In this document: piece by piece, positions 33,995 through 41,545 of the stretch
Layout of the letters: each line of letters begins with the position of its first letter
Position numbering within the stretch: the stretch's first letter is position 1
Origin: Methanogenium sp.
GTDB taxonomy: Archaea > Halobacteriota > Methanomicrobia > Methanomicrobiales > Methanomicrobiaceae
Assembly: GCA_030595665.1 (NCBI GenBank)
Contig: JAUVCV010000020.1
Coordinates: 1 to 41,545, forward strand
Length of the DNA: 41,545 nucleotides
Reading direction: 5' to 3'
The notes under the pieces: generated by a model
Told to the model about the DNA's origin: nothing
Databases searched by the model: none
What the model saw: the letters and a program-made list of their open reading frames with translations, nothing else
Translations under genes and position numbers: made by a program

Positions 33995-34749
33995 ATGACT
34001 GGAACTACAAATCTGGAGCACATTCTTCCCATTTACATCGAGCGATTCAAACAGCATTATGATGAGCTTGAAGAGGATGCAGGACGTGATGGGAAAAAGG
34101 GATCTGAAATCGAGGAATGGCTGAAACAGGAAACACAAGCCGTTTTTTCCAAAACCAATATTGATTCACCCAATAAAGAGAGGGCCATAAAAATACTTTG
34201 TGCGTTATTTGCGACAGAAGAGGGAGGGGATGAAGATAGTCGCGATTCATCAATAAATATCAAATTAGCTGAAGAAATATACAGTCAGAAATTTATTGAT
34301 AATCTAAAGAACCTTCTCTTTGGTGATGACGATATCTCAATACGATATTCACGATTCATGGAGGAGACTGGTGTAACCAGAAGTATTGCATCAGAATTCC
34401 TCACCTATTTTTATCCAGATAAATATGCCATCAGTAATCCATTTTCAGAAACTGCACTTGCCTTTTTAGGATTTGAGTACGAAGAAGTGCCGGATGCCGG
34501 AAATCATATTGGGGATAAATATGTTGAATATTGTGAGAAAGCAGCATAGGTTCTGAATCAGCTTCGGAAAGACTCGGATTTCCAGGATGCTGATTTTGTT
34601 ACATTAGATGATTTTCTCTGTGCTACCAATTGGGTGAATATCTGGAAGGTGGCTCCTGGAAAGGAAGCATATCTTTGGGAGGAGAACTACTGGCAGGAAA
34701 AAGGAACTATCAGTATCGGCTGGAACAATATATATGATTCTGATTTCGC
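33995..34749 (+). pseudogene. Truncated McrB-like gene with an in-frame TAG
   Basis: The reading frame from ATG 33995 runs to TAG at 34547-34549 and then stays open with coherent protein up to the MITE at 34750 (VLNQLRKDSDFQDADF..., FLCATNWVNIWKVAPGKEAY, QEKGTISIGWN). The part before the stop contains GVTRSIASEFLTYFYPDKYA; the part after it resembles the small module with W...PG..A..W and IGW that precedes the AAA+ GTPase in McrB-type restriction proteins. The ATPase domain itself is absent. The MITE closes the gene with a chance TAA. A working product is unlikely. The gap 33742-33994 has no gene, only AT-rich DNA with a T8 run. Confidence 0.75.
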
Positions 34750-34869
34750 GGCACTGTCGGAAAATCCAGTTATCATTGATCATCCTTAAGCAGCAATTAC
34801 TTTTTCAGCTGATTTGAACTGAGATAATCTATTTCATACTCTCCTATCACTGAAAAATCCGACAGTGCC
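34750..34869. mobile_element. MITE copy A (120 bp)
   Basis: It begins GGCACTGTCGGA and ends TCCGACAGTGCC, that is, perfect terminal inverted repeats, and it has no coding capacity. Its reverse complement matches copy B (35062-35181) over the full 120 bp with scattered differences. No target duplication is found around this copy; its left edge cuts the McrB-like pseudogene and its right edge abuts IS200 relic DNA, so deletion or recombination has probably occurred. Confidence 0.9.
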
Positions 34870-34916
34870 CATGCACGCCCTCATATATTTTAATGTTATA
34901 TATGCTTTATGCTAAT

Positions 34917-35035
34917 ATGAATTACAAACATCGCAATCATAAGAAAATACATTATGGAGCGAGGGTTATTTTTGTTGTACCATTGGAAATGTGAGTAAAG
35001 CCACTATTACAAAATATATACAAGAACAGGGATGA
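34917..35035 (+). pseudogene. IS200-type tnpA relic with internal deletion
   Basis: An ATG frame reads MNYKHRNHKKIHYGARVIFV, the look of a Y1-transposase (IS200 TnpA) N-terminus. From 34982 another frame reads IGNVSKATITKYIQEQG and stops at 35033-35035, which resembles the TnpA C-terminus. The HUH and tyrosine motifs and most of the gene are missing. The relic is followed after 10 bp by the terminal hairpin (35046-35196). Confidence 0.7.
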
Positions 35036-35045
35036 TCGCTTACAT

Positions 35046-35200
35046 CCCCTTGGCTAAAGACGGCACTGTCGGATTTTTCAGTTATATGAGAGTACGAAAT
35101 CGATTATCCTAGTTCAAATCAGCTGAAAAAGAAATTGCTCCTTAAGGATGATCAATGATAACTGGATTTTCCGACAGTGCCCTAAAGACCAAGGGGTTTT
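35046..35200. mobile_element. IS200-type terminal hairpin split by a MITE
   Basis: CCCCTTGG (35046-35053) and CCAAGGGG (35189-35196) followed by TTTT. With copy B and one target duplication removed, the DNA reads CCCCTTGG-CTAAAGA-CCAAGGGG, an 8-bp stem with a 7-nt loop, as at the end of IS200/IS605 elements; it could also have acted as a terminator. Confidence 0.75.
35062..35181. mobile_element. MITE copy B (120 bp) with 8-bp target duplication
   Basis: Terminal inverted repeats GGCACTGTCGGA/TCCGACAGTGCC. It is flanked by ctaaagac at 35054-35061 and again at 35182-35189, an 8-bp target-site duplication. Inverted relative to copy A and of the same length. No transposase is in the window that could move it. 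35201-35266 shows nothing. Confidence 0.92.
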
Positions 35201-35266
35201 ACGCTCGATTTATAAAATATTCATAAACCCGGGTTATTTGAAAATTTAAACAAAAAGGAAAAATAT

Positions 35267-35818
35267 TTACTTCCAGAACATCCATCTGGGTTTCTGAATC
35301 ATATCAACATCATCGCCGGGTTTTAATTCATTTTTGCCATCCTCACTCTCAAGTGCAGGCATTAATGACGACTGGAGTACCCTGCTGTGGGCCGCTGCCT
35401 GTGCCTGAAGGTGCTCTATCATCTGGCCCAGGTCACTTATTCTGTCATCCTTGGAAGAGGCAATCTGATCTGTTGTTGTAATACTCATCGCCTCAATTCT
35501 TGAAATGCTCTCTTTCATATCGTCGATGCGCTGATCCTTTTCAGAGATAAGTTTGTTGTACGCATCCTGAATCTCCTTTTGCGTCTCAACCTCTCTTTTC
35601 AACTGTAATATTTCTTTATTCTGAGTTTCGATAATCTCGTTATTTTCGTTGTCAAAGGAATCCAGCCCGGTTTCTTCCACACATCTCCCAGACTCTGATG
35701 CACTAAGATACTCTGTACATGCTATCCGGATCCATTCTGACTTTTTAATATCAAGTTTTTCAGCAGCAGCATCTATTCTTGCGCCGAGTTCATCATTAAC
35801 ATAAACTGAAATTCTCAT
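35267..35818 (-). CDS. Ribbon-helix-helix / coiled-coil protein with RWMFWK tail
   Basis: 183 residues. Residues 1-45 (MRISVYVNDELGARIDAAA, then SEWIRIACTEYLSA) are a ribbon-helix-helix DNA-binding domain of the CopG type. Residues about 60-155 are heptad-rich coiled coil. The last residues, KPRWMFWK, form an aromatic/basic tail of a kind seen at the ends of some plasmid-borne coiled-coil DNA-binding proteins, perhaps a membrane or partner contact. GGGGAG stands 6 nt before the ATG at 35818. The start lies within the end of the TPR gene (23-bp overlap), so the two are coupled. Function unknown. Confidence 0.8.
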   Translation of the reverse strand: MRISVYVNDELGARIDAAAEKLDIKKSEWIRIACTEYLSASESGRCVEETGLDSFDNENNEIIETQNKEILQLKREVETQKEIQDAYNKLISEKDQRIDDMKESISRIEAMSITTTDQIASSKDDRISDLGQMIEHLQAQAAAHSRVLQSSLMPALESEDGKNELKPGDDVDMIQKPRWMFWK

Positions 35819-36212
35819 TTATTTCTCCCCGACTCTGTTGATTTTCGGTTTGCTTCATTTCATTTGAAATATTTCTGTTGATCTTAACCCCGGGATTCCC
35901 TGGATTTAAATCAAGAGCTTTCCTGAAGCATTCTTCTGCCTCGCCAAATCTTTTCAAAACAGAAAGGGCTACACCCTTATTGTTTAAGGCTGCGGCGTTA
36001 TTCTGATTTATCCAAAGTGAATGGTCAAAACTTGAGATCGCCTCCTGCAGTTTTTTTACATGAAAAAGTGCAATCCCCTGTCTGAACCATATAAGATCAT
36101 TATCTTTTTCCATGGAAAGGGCCTTGTCAAAGCAGTACAAAGCTTTCTCATGCATATTGGCATTACAGAGAACAACCCCCTTGTTATACCAGTAACTGAC
36201 AATCACTTTCAT
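35796..36212 (-). CDS. TPR repeat protein
   Basis: 138 residues holding three tetratricopeptide repeats of 34 residues, about 8-41, 42-75 and 76-109. Each shows the W/L-G-Y/A-F-P pattern, for example LNNKGVALSVLKRFGEAEEC followed by FRKALDLNPGNP. A polar tail follows. A GGTGGAGA ribosome site precedes the ATG. TPRs bind partner proteins; the obvious candidate partner is the overlapping ribbon-helix-helix protein. No function assigned. Confidence 0.85.
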   Translation of the reverse strand: MKVIVSYWYNKGVVLCNANMHEKALYCFDKALSMEKDNDLIWFRQGIALFHVKKLQEAISSFDHSLWINQNNAAALNNKGVALSVLKRFGEAEECFRKALDLNPGNPGVKINRNISNEMKQTENQQSRGEINENFSLC

Positions 36213-36272
36213 TATATCTCCACCCCCAAATACAGCCCCTCATGATTAAGAATATATTATTTTATGTTGTGT

Positions 36273-36330
36273 TAAGCCTGATATAAACATCCATTCGTTT
36301 TTATAGCCAAATTTTGCTGGTTCAGGCTTA
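36273..36330. repeat. 9-bp inverted repeat in the gap upstream of the TPR gene
   Basis: TAAGCCTGA (36273-36281) and TCAGGCTTA (36322-36330) are perfect complements around 40 nt of AT-rich DNA. It lies 60-120 bp upstream of the TPR gene start. The remaining gap 36213-36561 has several TATA-like runs but no convincing gene; the small subunit of the dehydratase is not there. Confidence 0.4.
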
Positions 36331-36561
36331 TCCCCCGGATATAATCATATTTATAGTGATCCGTATCTTCCGTTTTTTGTAGCTAAGACACATATATAAC
36401 AATTTAAGAATTTTCATTCATCAGCTCAAAAAAATCCCCAATTTAGCCCCATAATTTGAGTAGATGGACTTTTTTGCATTCCATTTACATGAACCAATGA
36501 CAACTGCCACACACGACAAATTATCCGGACGAATCTCTATGTGAAAAATAGTGATAGTGGG

Positions 36562-37734
36562 TTATTCACCCAGTGCAGCAGCAATACATTCCCCAGTAGA
36601 ACCGAGAACTGCCTCTGCGCCGCACATGTTAGGCACATATGCAAATGCCTTCCCTGAATTGACCATTATTGAATCAAAGTGATCCATTCCGGGTGAGACA
36701 ACAATACAGGTGTCCTCCCATACCTTTGCACCCGACAGCTCAATTGTTCCCACAAGATTGGGATGTGCCTGTGCCACACCTCTTGCAGCAAAGATGTAAA
36801 GCGGTTTTGTCACTGTTTTTCCTTTCAGAAGACCTGCAATCTCCTCAAGTTCATCTTCTGAACAATGCGGACATCCAATTGCCACCGCATCAACAGTCCG
36901 CTCCTCAAAGAGTGCCTCAATCTCTTCCCCGGTGATGGTGATAGTTTCAAGGACGGAAATATCTGTCCCCTGTCCCTGCAGCACACGGGAATCAGGGGTG
37001 ATACCATCAACATGATACAGTGCCACCGCACCACTCGCTGCCATTGCAGCACCAAGTGCCTTCAGCTGGTCACGGTTCGGCCGTAATCCGTAAAAGAACG
37101 GCACACGGTTTCCCGCCTCCTTTCCGGCCAGATATCCGATAGCACCGTAATGGCGGGCATGAAGTGTCTCATCCGCTTCAACCCGGAATGCCACCTGCGG
37201 CATCCTGTTCTCCCAGAGATGCAGGCCATAATACGGGGTCTTCCCGATAATGGCAGCAGCAAGGGCAGACGGGCCCCCCTCACGATTTGTACGGGCACCG
37301 ATGACAGAGTTCGCATAACTGACCGCAGACGACTCTGACCATGCAATATGTTCTCCATAGGATGTCCGGTTGATATAATACGGCGTGCAGGTGCACTCCA
37401 GTTTAACCCCAAGCTGTCGGTATGCATCCAGAACAGCGTTCTGTTTTTCCGCAAAATCAGACGGAATACCCATCTCCTGCCAGCGTTCACGTGGCATCCC
37501 GATTGGGTTTAACACAGCAGGCACTGCCACCCGTGCATCAAGACTTCTCAGCCATTCAAGTCCCCATTTTCCTATCGTCTTATATGACGCACCGGCCACC
37601 TGTGCACTCGCAATTGGCACGAACTTCTCTGCCCCGAATACCTTCCCAAGAGCAACGAGAATCTCCATCATTTTCCTGCGGGTTTCTCCATATTCTCCCG
37701 CAAGAACCTTTTCGTCATCTGAATCAAGGTACAT
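36562..37734 (-). CDS. AcnX-type phosphomevalonate dehydratase large subunit
   Basis: 390 residues of the aconitase X family (formerly DUF521). Key segments: CTCTPYYI (C114, C116), WSESSAVSYANSVIGARTNREGGPS, AIGCPHCSEDEL, and NMCGAEAVLGSTGEC near the end; these cysteines should hold the 4Fe-4S cluster. Archaeal members dehydrate mevalonate 5-phosphate to trans-anhydromevalonate 5-phosphate in the archaeal mevalonate pathway. The UbiD-family gene 6 bp upstream and ubiX support this role over cis-hydroxyproline dehydration. The small swivelling subunit (DUF126) is not in the window. Confidence 0.88.
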   Translation of the reverse strand: MYLDSDDEKVLAGEYGETRRKMMEILVALGKVFGAEKFVPIASAQVAGASYKTIGKWGLEWLRSLDARVAVPAVLNPIGMPRERWQEMGIPSDFAEKQNAVLDAYRQLGVKLECTCTPYYINRTSYGEHIAWSESSAVSYANSVIGARTNREGGPSALAAAIIGKTPYYGLHLWENRMPQVAFRVEADETLHARHYGAIGYLAGKEAGNRVPFFYGLRPNRDQLKALGAAMAASGAVALYHVDGITPDSRVLQGQGTDISVLETITITGEEIEALFEERTVDAVAIGCPHCSEDELEEIAGLLKGKTVTKPLYIFAARGVAQAHPNLVGTIELSGAKVWEDTCIVVSPGMDHFDSIMVNSGKAFAYVPNMCGAEAVLGSTGECIAAALGE

Positions 37735-37740
37735 TATATA

Positions 37741-38982
37741 TCAGTCCCATTCTGCCCGGATAAACTTCTCTTCTTCGCCCATGACCATTGTTGCGTCAAT
37801 CCCCATCTTCACATTGGTCCCATCACCAATACGGCAAGGGTCAAGAGAGGAACCACGGACTCCTGCAATAACCATCACATCACGGTCCGCACGCACGCGG
37901 GTTGCAATCGCATACTCCACATCTTCCATACAGAACGGATTGATATCCTCGTCAACAACCACCACATGTTTCAGGGACGTATGGGCAGCAAAGGCCGCCA
38001 TAATCGCATTTTTAGCATCGCCCTGCGTGCTCTTTTTAATCTGAACAATGCCGTGCAGATACCCGCATCCGCCGGTTGTCAAAACCACGTTTTTCACCCG
38101 TGTCACTCCTGCAACCGCCTGAAAAATTTTTGGTTCATAGGGCATGCCCATCAGGATTTTGTGCTCATTTCCGGCCGGAAGAATCCCATGATAGATGGCA
38201 TCATACTTCATATGCATCCCGGTAATTTCAATCACCGGGCCCTGCCGAACCGGATCATAGGTGCCGGTGATATCCACGAATGGGCCTTCTTCAGTGGTTT
38301 CGCCACCAATATATCCTTCCAGCACAATCTCTGCATCCGGCACACGCACACCGTTTGAACAGGTGTTCAGTTCAATCTCGCCGCCCAGGAGTTCAGCAGC
38401 ATACGGCATCTCCTTTCCCTGCGGCACACGGGTGCATGATGCAAAAGTCACTGCAGGATGAGTGCCAATTGTTATCGCAACAGGCAGGCGTTCTCCATCA
38501 GCAAGGGCATCCTGAAGAAGAGAGTGCGTATGCCTCCCCTCCACCAGCCGGGCAGCAAGTCTTGTTTCATCCAACACCTGCATACGATGAATGGATGCAT
38601 TTTCTATGCCGCCATAGTGCGAAAAGACAACCGCCGACGTCAGGTATCTCCCTGCGTCAAGGGGGAAATGTTTCATCACCGGAAGCAGGCCCAGATCCGG
38701 TGTACTCATATTCAGACAGGCCCCCTCAGTAATCGCACCATTCTGCCCGGTTGCTGCCAGGCGGGGCACAATATCAGGTTCAGGAATTCCCAGTGCACAG
38801 GAAAGGGACGCACGCGATGCAGTCACGTTCATCACACCCTTTTTGTCACCATCCAGTTTATGGAAGAAGATCAGATCATCGGTCTCGCTGGCCCGTTTCG
38901 GGGCTTCAAAGACGGTTGAACAGGGTTCTTCAATATCAATGACCCGGCCTTCCTCCCGCATTTTCTCAATAAAATTTCTCAT
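37741..38982 (-). CDS. UbiD-family decarboxylase (anhydromevalonate phosphate type)
   Basis: 413 residues. UbiD features are ASIHRMQVLDETRLAARLVE, TIGTHPAVTFASCTRVP, VPDAEIVLEGYI, EEGPFVDITGTYD and VVVVDEDINPF. The family uses prenylated FMN; the Arg and Glu residues of the active site have visible candidates. Next to AcnX and UbiX it most likely decarboxylates trans-anhydromevalonate 5-phosphate to isopentenyl phosphate. A UbiD acting on an aromatic substrate is the alternative. Overlaps ubiX by 4 bp. Confidence 0.88.
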   Translation of the reverse strand: MRNFIEKMREEGRVIDIEEPCSTVFEAPKRASETDDLIFFHKLDGDKKGVMNVTASRASLSCALGIPEPDIVPRLAATGQNGAITEGACLNMSTPDLGLLPVMKHFPLDAGRYLTSAVVFSHYGGIENASIHRMQVLDETRLAARLVEGRHTHSLLQDALADGERLPVAITIGTHPAVTFASCTRVPQGKEMPYAAELLGGEIELNTCSNGVRVPDAEIVLEGYIGGETTEEGPFVDITGTYDPVRQGPVIEITGMHMKYDAIYHGILPAGNEHKILMGMPYEPKIFQAVAGVTRVKNVVLTTGGCGYLHGIVQIKKSTQGDAKNAIMAAFAAHTSLKHVVVVDEDINPFCMEDVEYAIATRVRADRDVMVIAGVRGSSLDPCRIGDGTNVKMGIDATMVMGEEEKFIRAEWD

Positions 38983-39533
38983 TCGTATTCACCGCTCCAT
39001 CGTTTGCTGAGTGTATGGTCGACATGCATATGATCAAGGACGCGGGCCACCACCATATCTACCAGATCGTCAATAGACTGTGGCCGCGTGTAAAATGCCG
39101 GGCTGATGACCATGATGGTCGCCCCGGCCTCATCAAGAGCGAGCATATTCTTCAGATGAATCCGCGAAAGGGGCATCTCACGCGGCATCAGAATACATTT
39201 TCTTCCCTCTTTCAGACAGACATCCGCTGTTCGTGTAATGAGATTATCCGAAAATCCGGATGCAATGGCAGCAAGCGTCTTCATGCTGCACGGAATAATA
39301 ACCATCCCGTCATACCGGAATGACCCACTTGCAAGATCGGCGAACATATTGTGATTATCCGCATAGACAACGTCAAACCCGGAGAAATCCACCCCTTCGT
39401 ACTCTGCAATTTCGTGTGCAACATCCGAGATAATAAGATGCACTTCTGCTTTATCCTGGAGAACTTCCAGAAGGCGCCGTGCATACACCATCCCGCTTGC
39501 ACCGGTAACTGCCACAACAAATTTTTTATTCAT
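38979..39533 (-). CDS. ubiX: Flavin prenyltransferase UbiX
   Basis: 184 residues. FVVAVTGASGMVYARRLLE is the flavin-binding N-terminus; PCSMKTLAAIASGFSDNLITR and LMPREMPLSRIHL are the prenyl phosphate and catalytic region. It adds a dimethylallyl unit to FMN to give prenyl-FMN, the cofactor of UbiD enzymes. Direct coupling to the decarboxylase gene (ATGA-type overlap) fits supply of that cofactor. Confidence 0.95.
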   Translation of the reverse strand: MNKKFVVAVTGASGMVYARRLLEVLQDKAEVHLIISDVAHEIAEYEGVDFSGFDVVYADNHNMFADLASGSFRYDGMVIIPCSMKTLAAIASGFSDNLITRTADVCLKEGRKCILMPREMPLSRIHLKNMLALDEAGATIMVISPAFYTRPQSIDDLVDMVVARVLDHMHVDHTLSKRWSGEYE

Positions 39534-39548
39534 GCTTCAACGGCCTGC

Positions 39549-40754
39549 CTATAGTATTAGTCTGTCCTGCTTAGTTGGTTTTTTGATTGATAATACCCTG
39601 CCTGCTGCATCCGCAACGGCATCCTGCTGACCGGGTATGGTATATATTCCCAGACGCCACTGCCCTTTCCGGGCTTTATTCAGGGCAGTCACGAGGGGAG
39701 ATATTTCTTCAAGGGGTTTCAGATCATAATGGTCCTCGACCCTGACACCCATCCGCATCTCGGAGGGAAAGGCAGGGATGTCCACAAGCACAGTGATTTC
39801 ATCAACCCCTGCTTCTGCAGCAATCTCTCCTGCAATTTCCCGTGACCGGATAATAGAGATTCCCTCCCAATATCCCTCTGCATTAACCTGGTCCTGACCC
39901 ACATAGATTGCACGTTTGTAGAGGTGGCGGTCCAGAATTCGCTGTGTCAGGCTGACAGCCTCCTCTGATGGTGAGGACAGAAGCGCAGCAATAAACGAAA
40001 AATCATTCATCCGCACCATTTCATGATATGCATTCCCTCCCACAGCTGTGCCATGTGCAAGACTTGCCAACAGTATCATTGACTCTGCAATCCGTGACAC
40101 ATGATGAAAATACACAGAGGGGCGCATGAGTGTTCTCGCAAGAAGCAGGGATTCTGCGGAATGAATCCCACTTTCACGAATATATAAACCATATTCATCA
40201 TTTATTGCACTGCTGTGAATCAACCGGTCAGGATCAACGGTCCCATACGGCACACCGGTGTAATGTGCATCACGCATCAGGTAATCCATCCGGTCAACAT
40301 CAAGATCTCCATGAATTATTCCCGCATATCGGTGGGTGCCGTTCACCATCGCCGTAATCTCATCCGGGTCAATTCCTGCGCCGGAAAGTATGGGGGTCAA
40401 ATCTTCAATCAGCAGAGGGGCTATGTCATCATGCCCTCTCCCACAGAATTCAGTAAGCAACGGTTCTGTTGCATGCGAAAACGGTCCATGCCCAATGTCA
40501 TGAAGAAGCGCAGCCGCTTCTGTGAGAAGACATTCATCAGCGTCTAAACCAAGTTCGCGGGCCATATTACCTGCCAGGTACATCGTCCCGACTGAATGTT
40601 CAAATCGTGAATGGTTTGCACCAGGATATACCAGATGGGAAAACCCAAGCTGCCGGACATACCGCAGGCGTTGAACATGGGGAGCATCCAGAAGAGGGAG
40701 GAGGTCGTCAGATACACGGACATGACCATGTACAGGGTCTTTAATTGTCTTCAT
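39549..40754 (-). CDS. HD superfamily phosphohydrolase (dNTPase/SAMHD1-like)
   Basis: 401 residues. The metal-binding HD motif is ALLHDIGHGPFSHATE, preceded by RLRYVRQLGFSHLVYPGANH and SRFEHSVGTMYLAG; the last aspartate is in DVDRMDYLMRDAHYTG. This is the archaeal/bacterial HD group related to dGTPases and SAMHD1. Nucleotide triphosphate hydrolysis is likely but not certain. It heads the operon with ubiX (15-bp gap). Confidence 0.88.
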   Translation of the reverse strand: MKTIKDPVHGHVRVSDDLLPLLDAPHVQRLRYVRQLGFSHLVYPGANHSRFEHSVGTMYLAGNMARELGLDADECLLTEAAALLHDIGHGPFSHATEPLLTEFCGRGHDDIAPLLIEDLTPILSGAGIDPDEITAMVNGTHRYAGIIHGDLDVDRMDYLMRDAHYTGVPYGTVDPDRLIHSSAINDEYGLYIRESGIHSAESLLLARTLMRPSVYFHHVSRIAESMILLASLAHGTAVGGNAYHEMVRMNDFSFIAALLSSPSEEAVSLTQRILDRHLYKRAIYVGQDQVNAEGYWEGISIIRSREIAGEIAAEAGVDEITVLVDIPAFPSEMRMGVRVEDHYDLKPLEEISPLVTALNKARKGQWRLGIYTIPGQQDAVADAAGRVLSIKKPTKQDRLIL

Positions 40755-40777
40755 TTCTGCCTTCAGTTAAGAATCAA

Positions 40778-40787
40778 CATATATTTA
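40778..40787. promoter_or_regulatory. Symmetric TATA element shared by HD operon and cofD
   Basis: The self-complementary core atatat (40779-40784) is 27-28 nt from the HD-gene ATG (40754, minus) and 29-30 nt from the cofD ATG (40811, plus). Both distances fit leaderless transcription from one box read in both directions. No other good TATA lies in the 56-bp gap. Confidence 0.55.
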
Positions 40788-40810
40788 GTGATAAAACTAT
40801 TGTGTCATAC

Positions 40811-41545
40811 ATGATAACATTCCTCTCCGGCGGAACCGGAACACCGAAACTGATGCGTGGATTCCGGACACTCATGGAAGACCATGAGATGACAGTTATT
40901 GTAAACACGGCAGAGGATATGTGGTTCTCCGGCAGCCACCTTTCCCCCGACCTTGATACGGTAATGTACCTCTTTGCAAACCTCCTTGATACAGGGAAAT
41001 GGTGGGGCATTGAAGATGATACCACAGTCACCAGTGATTTTCTGGAAAAGATTGGGTATCCTGAACCGGTTACCCTTGGGGATAAAGACCGTGCAGTCAA
41101 CATTGCACGGGCAGAGATGCTCCGCGCAGGAATGACACTTACCGAAGCAACAAAACATCTCTCATCCCATCTCCGGTGTGATGCAACTATTCTCCCGATG
41201 TGTGACACGGAAGTTACAACCTGCATCCAGAGTGACGGCACTGAGATGCACTTTCAGGAATACTGGGTAGGACACAGGGGAGCAGTGTCTATCGATGCAA
41301 TTATCAGAAGATGCAGTGAGCAACCAGTAGCAACCGAACAGGTACTGCAGGCAATCCGCGATGCTGATGCAATTATAATAGGACCATCAAACCCGGTCAC
41401 CAGTATCTCACCAATTCTGGAATGTGAGGGAGTAAAAGACGCTCTCAAAGAACAGTTCGTGATAGTGATAAGCCCGTTTATTGGTGATGCACCGGTGAGC
41501 GGGCCCGCTGCAGAACTGATGCTGGCCTGGGGCATGGCACCAAAC
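40811..41545 (+). CDS. cofD: 2-phospho-L-lactate transferase (partial, 3' end missing)
   Basis: 245 residues up to the window end, no stop reached. The N-terminal ITFLSGGTGTPKLMRGF is the CofD nucleotide-binding loop. VNTAEDMWFSGSHLSPDLDT, LGDKDRAVNIARAEML, and IIGPSNPVTSISPIL followed by VIVISPFIGDAPVSGPA are family hallmarks. It transfers the lactyl (or enolpyruvyl) phosphate from the CofC product to FO. With cofC, cofE and cofG it makes four F420 genes within 35 kb. Family length is about 300, so some 55-60 residues lie outside. Confidence 0.95.
   Translation, partial: MITFLSGGTGTPKLMRGFRTLMEDHEMTVIVNTAEDMWFSGSHLSPDLDTVMYLFANLLDTGKWWGIEDDTTVTSDFLEKIGYPEPVTLGDKDRAVNIARAEMLRAGMTLTEATKHLSSHLRCDATILPMCDTEVTTCIQSDGTEMHFQEYWVGHRGAVSIDAIIRRCSEQPVATEQVLQAIRDADAIIIGPSNPVTSISPILECEGVKDALKEQFVIVISPFIGDAPVSGPAAELMLAWGMAPN

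Noticed and set aside
34547-34549. Pyrrolysine codon
   Set aside because: The gene is truncated by a MITE, Methanomicrobiales are not known for pyrrolysine use, and no pyl genes are in the window.
37422-38044. Plus-strand ORFs opposite the dehydratase and decarboxylase genes
   Set aside because: They are shadows of strong conserved minus-strand genes with no motif of their own.

Overview
The window is a moderate-GC chromosomal segment of a methanogenic archaeon, most likely a member of the Methanomicrobiales. Evidence: archaeal information-processing genes (RadA, RPA-type SSB, FEN1, S3Ae, S15, Pcc1, DHH/RecJ-like), four coenzyme F420 genes (cofC, cofD, cofE, cofG), two small methanogen-type conserved proteins, an archaeal-mevalonate gene set, and a presenilin homologue whose two predicted catalytic aspartates (D162, D221) sit almost where they do in the crystallised Methanoculleus protein. 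Many start codons lie about 25-30 nt from a TATA box, as expected for leaderless archaeal mRNAs.

Layout. 1-600: gene-free, with a degenerate ~174-bp tandem duplication that looks like two minus-strand small transcription units. 604-6487 (minus): a 29-residue-repeat helical protein, smc and scpA in one operon. 6682-10351 (plus): glyA-folD-DHPS-cofE, a one-carbon/pterin/F420 operon. 10304-15005 (minus): fen, cofG, purC, purS, purQ, a ferredoxin-thioredoxin-reductase-like protein and cofC, tightly packed and overlapping cofE tail to tail. 15032-18582: a small membrane protein, the presenilin-like protease, a NOG1-like GTPase, an HTH-CBS regulator and a PRC-barrel protein. 18571-24130 (minus): dapL-lysA (DAP route to lysine), RPA, radA, phosphoglycolate phosphatase. 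24240-25767 (plus): fdhD-like gene and two small methanogen-type genes. 25768-30184 (minus): a long U32 protein, a methyltransferase-like protein and a bactofilin-like protein.

30185-36560 mixes core and accessory DNA. A solo IS200/IS605-type right-end hairpin lies at 30271. The conserved block S15-DHH-Pcc1-S3Ae follows, with an overlooked 48-codon ORF between pcc1 and rps3ae and a strongly structured RNA candidate upstream of rps15. After tRNA-Gly(CCC) comes a nest of dead elements: a McrB-like pseudogene with an in-frame TAG, two inverted 120-bp MITEs, and between them an IS200 tnpA relic whose terminal hairpin loop was the target of the second MITE (8-bp duplication). Two linked accessory genes follow (TPR protein; ribbon-helix-helix/coiled-coil protein).

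36562-40754 (minus) is an operon of an HD phosphohydrolase, UbiX, a UbiD-family decarboxylase and the large subunit of an AcnX-type dehydratase: together the dehydration/decarboxylation branch of the archaeal mevalonate pathway with its prenyl-FMN supply. It diverges from cofD (cut by the window end) across one symmetric TATA element.
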